33,111 nucleotides of DNA from Rhodovulum imhoffii (GTDB lineage: Bacteria > Pseudomonadota > Alphaproteobacteria > Rhodobacterales > Rhodobacteraceae): contig NZ_QAAA01000024.1 of the NCBI RefSeq assembly GCF_003046545.1, positions 1 through 33,111 of the forward strand, in the 5' to 3' direction. The notes under the pieces are model-generated. The model was given only the letters and a program-made list of their open reading frames with translations. It was not told the origin of the DNA and did not search any database. The stretch's first letter is position 1, and each line of letters opens with the position of its first letter. Made by a program: the position numbers and the translations under genes. Positions 31,227-33,111 of this stretch are shown here, one piece after another.

Positions 31227-32062
31227 TTGCCGGGTTCCTCCGCAGTTGGCTGTGTGTCCGCCTCGGTTTCCAGAGCAACCGAGAACGCTTTGATGAAGGG
31301 ACGAAAGTCGCGAACGGTCCCGTAGACCGCGATCACGGCGTTGCGCGTCTCGTCGAAGACCAGATTGACCGCCTCTGACCGGCCGACCGGGTGCGGCGAT
31401 GCACCTTCATGGTCGATCCAGTCCTCCCGCATGGCCTGCATCGAGACGTAGAACAGGCCGCCGAGGGGATGGACCTGCCACCAGATGCGGTAATCCCAGT
31501 CTCCAAGCCTGATCTCGTGCTGCCGGGTTGTTTGCGAGGCGTCATGGGGGTCGATGTCCCACTGGAGCACCGAAATCCCGGATGAATAGTCCAGCGTCTC
31601 ACGCGGGCCGGCCAGCGGGTCGGGCCCTCCCGGACGGTAGCCGGCCCGTTCGGCCAGATCCTGGCGGCCAAGCACGGTCGCAAGAAGCTCGTCCTCGGGA
31701 AGCTCATCCATGGAGACCATGCCATCTTCCAGATACTCCGCCTCAAGGGGTGTCATCCGCCGCGCGCGGGGCGTTTCGCAACCGCATCCCTCTTGCTGGA
31801 TCTGGCCATGATCCGGACCGGCGTTGATCCCGTTCATGCGCACGTCGGCGAAACCGGCCTCGCTCAGCACGCCGCGGATGCGGGTTTCGACATCTTCGAG
31901 CGCCCGCCCCTGTCGGCCACTCGGGAGTATCTCGAGTTCCACACGTGGCCAGTTCGTAACGATTCGACCGATCAGCCCTTCTTCGACGATCCCCTGAGAC
32001 GCGCCCGGGAAACGGACTTCGCGCAAAATGTCCCGGACCCGGCTCTCGTTCATCAATTCCAT
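31223..32062 (-). CDS. Nar-operon protein with a MIP18/DUF59-like N-terminus and unknown C-terminal domain
   Basis: A 279-residue protein, first gene of the nar operon. Residues 8-78 (RVRDILREVRFPGASQGIVE, then EGLIGRIVTNWPRVELEILP) follow the pattern of MIP18/DUF59 Fe-S assembly proteins (SufT, PaaD, Mrp N-terminus). A short acidic linker carries the pair Cys93-x-Cys95 in EGCGCETPRARR. The C-terminal half includes LGDWDYRIWWQVHPLGGLFY and a final VRDFRPFIKAF helix; I do not recognise it as a known domain. It overlaps narG by 4 nt, so the two are translated together. A role in Fe-S or cofactor loading of NarGH is inferred. The ATG at 32062 is chosen because GGAGGG sits 8 bases upstream (32071-32076). 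Confidence 0.75.
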   Translation of the reverse strand: MELMNESRVRDILREVRFPGASQGIVEEGLIGRIVTNWPRVELEILPSGRQGRALEDVETRIRGVLSEAGFADVRMNGINAGPDHGQIQQEGCGCETPRARRMTPLEAEYLEDGMVSMDELPEDELLATVLGRQDLAERAGYRPGGPDPLAGPRETLDYSSGISVLQWDIDPHDASQTTRQHEIRLGDWDYRIWWQVHPLGGLFYVSMQAMREDWIDHEGASPHPVGRSEAVNLVFDETRNAVIAVYGTVRDFRPFIKAFSVALETEADTQPTAEEPGK

Positions 32063-32226
32063 CGGTGCAGCCCTCCGTCGGCGCGTGGCTTTGCGGACAA
32101 GGGGTCTCGGGGTGCGTACTTTTTCATTTCCGTCCTCCCGCTTCGTTCGCCGGTTCCTGAGCGCATTCCGGACCCGTGCACTTCCAGGCGTTGGGATCGC
32201 GTCGTGCTACCGCTATCTTCAACCTC

Positions 32227-32242
32227 GCAAATGCCGTGCCAA
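32227..32242 (-). promoter_or_regulatory. Sigma-54 promoter facing the nar operon
   Basis: On the minus strand the sequence is TTGGCACGGCATTTGC, matching the RpoN consensus TGGCACG-N4-TTGC with the invariant GG (-24) and GC (-12) exactly 12 bp apart. Transcription would begin near 32215, leaving a leader of about 150 nt before the DUF59-like gene at 32062. A second copy of the same design points the other way at 32995. No FNR-type TTGAT-N4-ATCAA site was found between 32063 and 32480. Such a promoter requires an AAA+ enhancer-binding activator. Confidence 0.75.
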
Positions 32243-32351
32243 TTCCGCTTTCGAGATCGCAGCACCGCGCATCTTTCTTGCGGAAATGTCCGCAGGAGGC
32301 TGAGAACGCCCGAACCGGGACGCGACAAATCCGTCGTTGCGGCCGCGTCCC

Positions 32352-32377
32352 GGCGGTCGTTGTCAGGGGTGACCGCC
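32352..32377. promoter_or_regulatory. Dyad upstream of the nar sigma-54 promoter (possible activator site)
   Basis: GGCGGTC (32352-32358) and GACCGCC (32371-32377) form a 7-bp inverted repeat with a 12-bp spacer. A second overlapping dyad, GTCA-GGGG-TGAC, lies at 32362-32373. The centre is about 125 bp upstream of the -24 element, the usual distance for an enhancer-binding-protein site. It is not a match to a consensus I can name. Confidence 0.35.
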
Positions 32378-32379
32378 TG

Positions 32380-32990
32380 CAAGGCGCACAAGGGCAGATT
32401 CGATGCGACGCGCGGGCCATCGGCAGAAGCCAATTGGCCGCCCTTTCACGGCATGACCGGACAATCTGACCCACATGCCCCAACTGTCCCATGGGCTGCG
32501 ATCAGATCGTGATGGCGTGTCACGACCGGTCTTGTCCGGAGATTCCGACCCGGCGCCTGACGCCATCATCCTCCGGGCACGCCACGCCTCCATGCCGGAA
32601 ACCGGGAAATTCGCGATCGGGCTGGTCGCGGACACTATCGACCTGTATGGCCGTCAAGCGCATCAAGGGATTGCGCCCCGCTCCGGGCGCTGTACCGCGC
32701 CGGCTCGGGCCGCTCGGATGAATCGGCGATTTCAGAACGCTCCGGGTCCGGCGTGACTTTGGCAACGGAGCGTCGGGCGCCGATGCCGCGACCTCGCGCG
32801 ACGACCTCGGTCCGCGCGGGCAAGCCGCGATGCAAGGCGCGCCCCCCAACGGGCGCGCCGCCAGGAGCGCGCACATGCAAACGCGCAACGGTCCAGTGCC
32901 CCGGAGCGTTGGCCGCACCGCAGCCCGCGGTCCCTGATCGCGACCAGCCGTCTCCGGCGGCTGCTTTTGGCCCGCCCGGACCGGTCAGCG
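32380..32990. other. Intergenic region between divergent sigma-54 promoters, no recognised gene
   Basis: Short open frames on both strands do not resemble known proteins and lack good ribosome-binding sites. Structural features include an 8-bp inverted repeat (CCGGACAA at 32457-32464, TTGTCCGG at 32532-32539) and the palindrome GACCGGTC at both 32524-32531 and 32979-32986. A 9-bp stem hairpin, GGCGCGCCC with GGGCGCGCC, spans 32836-32859. The stretch is best read as a regulatory region, though a decayed gene cannot be excluded. Confidence 0.45.
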
Positions 32991-32994
32991 GTAG

Positions 32995-33010
32995 TTGGCA
33001 CGACTATTGC
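32995..33010 (+). promoter_or_regulatory. Sigma-54 promoter facing the right window edge
   Basis: TTGGCACGACTATTGC matches TGGCACG-N4-TTGC, with GG and GC 12 bp apart. Transcription should begin near 33022. A Shine-Dalgarno AGAGGAG lies at 33094-33100, and the gene's start codon is at or just past the window end. The palindrome GACCGGTC lies 8 bp upstream of the promoter. Confidence 0.75.
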
Positions 33011-33026
33011 GGTCTTCATGCTGGGA

Positions 33027-33087
33027 AAAGTGGCTGCCAAGGGGGGGCGCCGTCTTGCCGAAGCGCGCACTGACGTCCCCCCACTTT
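33027..33087 (+). other. Structured 5' leader with competing pairings
   Basis: Just after the sigma-54 promoter, AAAGTGG (33027-33033) can pair with CCACTTT (33081-33087), while GGGGGGG (33041-33047) can pair with CCCCCC (33077-33082). The two pairings share bases 33081-33082. This could form a leader RNA structure close to the ribosome-binding site at 33094. Function is unproven. Confidence 0.4.
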
Positions 33088-33111
33088 CACATCAGAGGAG
33101 TCGAAACATCA

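Noticed and set aside
27714-31325. Long plus-strand open frames (563 and 635 codons) opposite narG
   Set aside because: They are shadows of narG, whose minus-strand product matches its family over the full length.
32653-32666. GTCAAGCGCATCAA as a possible FNR/NNR-type box
   Set aside because: The half-sites are in direct rather than inverted arrangement and the spot is over 400 bp from the nar sigma-54 promoter.
32753-33073. Short open frames on both strands just upstream of and across the rightward sigma-54 promoter
   Set aside because: No recognisable protein, no good ribosome-binding site, Arg/Ala-rich composition typical of chance frames in GC-rich DNA.

Overview
The window looks like the chromosome (or a large replicon) of an alphaproteobacterium, most likely of the Rhodobacteraceae/Roseobacter group. 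I infer this from the high G+C, the gene content, and a core block (lpoA-like, rsmI, yraN, gshB; glnD, murJ, trpS) whose order resembles that lineage. No rRNA, tRNA or CRISPR array was seen.

Layout, left to right. (1) 1-1044 is insertion-sequence debris: an internally deleted IS3-family element sits inside an IS66 tnpB gene, and that IS66 sits inside an IS21 istB-like gene. (2) 1048-9732 is a minus-strand catabolic and uptake cluster. A LacI-family regulator comes first, then a GMC oxidoreductase, a VOC metalloprotein, a sugar-type ABC transporter (binding protein, two permeases, ATPase) and a zinc-ligand-poor MDR dehydrogenase. LacI-type palindromes lie in front of the regulator and in front of the GMC gene, so the cluster is probably substrate-inducible. 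(3) 9760-10393 is a gene-poor junction with another IS3 fragment. (4) 10394-19930 is core: trpS, a rhomboid-fold protein without catalytic residues, murJ, glnD, an LpoA-like lipoprotein, rsmI, yraN, gshB. (5) 19976-22228 holds a methyltransferase-like gene, a thioesterase-like remnant and an HXXEE membrane protein whose 3' end runs into a second deleted IS3-family element. (6) 22436-32062 is a minus-strand respiratory nitrate reductase cluster. (7) 32063-33111 is a regulatory region.

The most interesting part is the nitrate reductase cluster. In transcription order it reads: an uncharacterised protein with a MIP18/DUF59-like N-terminus, narG, narH, narJ, a NarI fused to a di-haem cytochrome c, and a TDT/SLAC1-type anion channel where a NarK transporter is often found. 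The first five genes overlap by 1-4 nt or abut. The fusion would link NarI's two b haems, through a sixth membrane helix, to two periplasmic c haems. The DUF59-like protein may help build or insert Fe-S clusters or other cofactors.

Upstream lie two near-perfect sigma-54 (-24/-12) promoters pointing apart. One (32227-32242, minus) faces the nar operon. The other (32995-33010, plus) faces a gene that starts just past the window. The 750 bp between them has dyads suited to an enhancer-binding protein, and I see no FNR-type box. A sigma-54-driven Nar system with this composition is the main candidate for something undescribed. The promoter reading and the functional links are inference from sequence.
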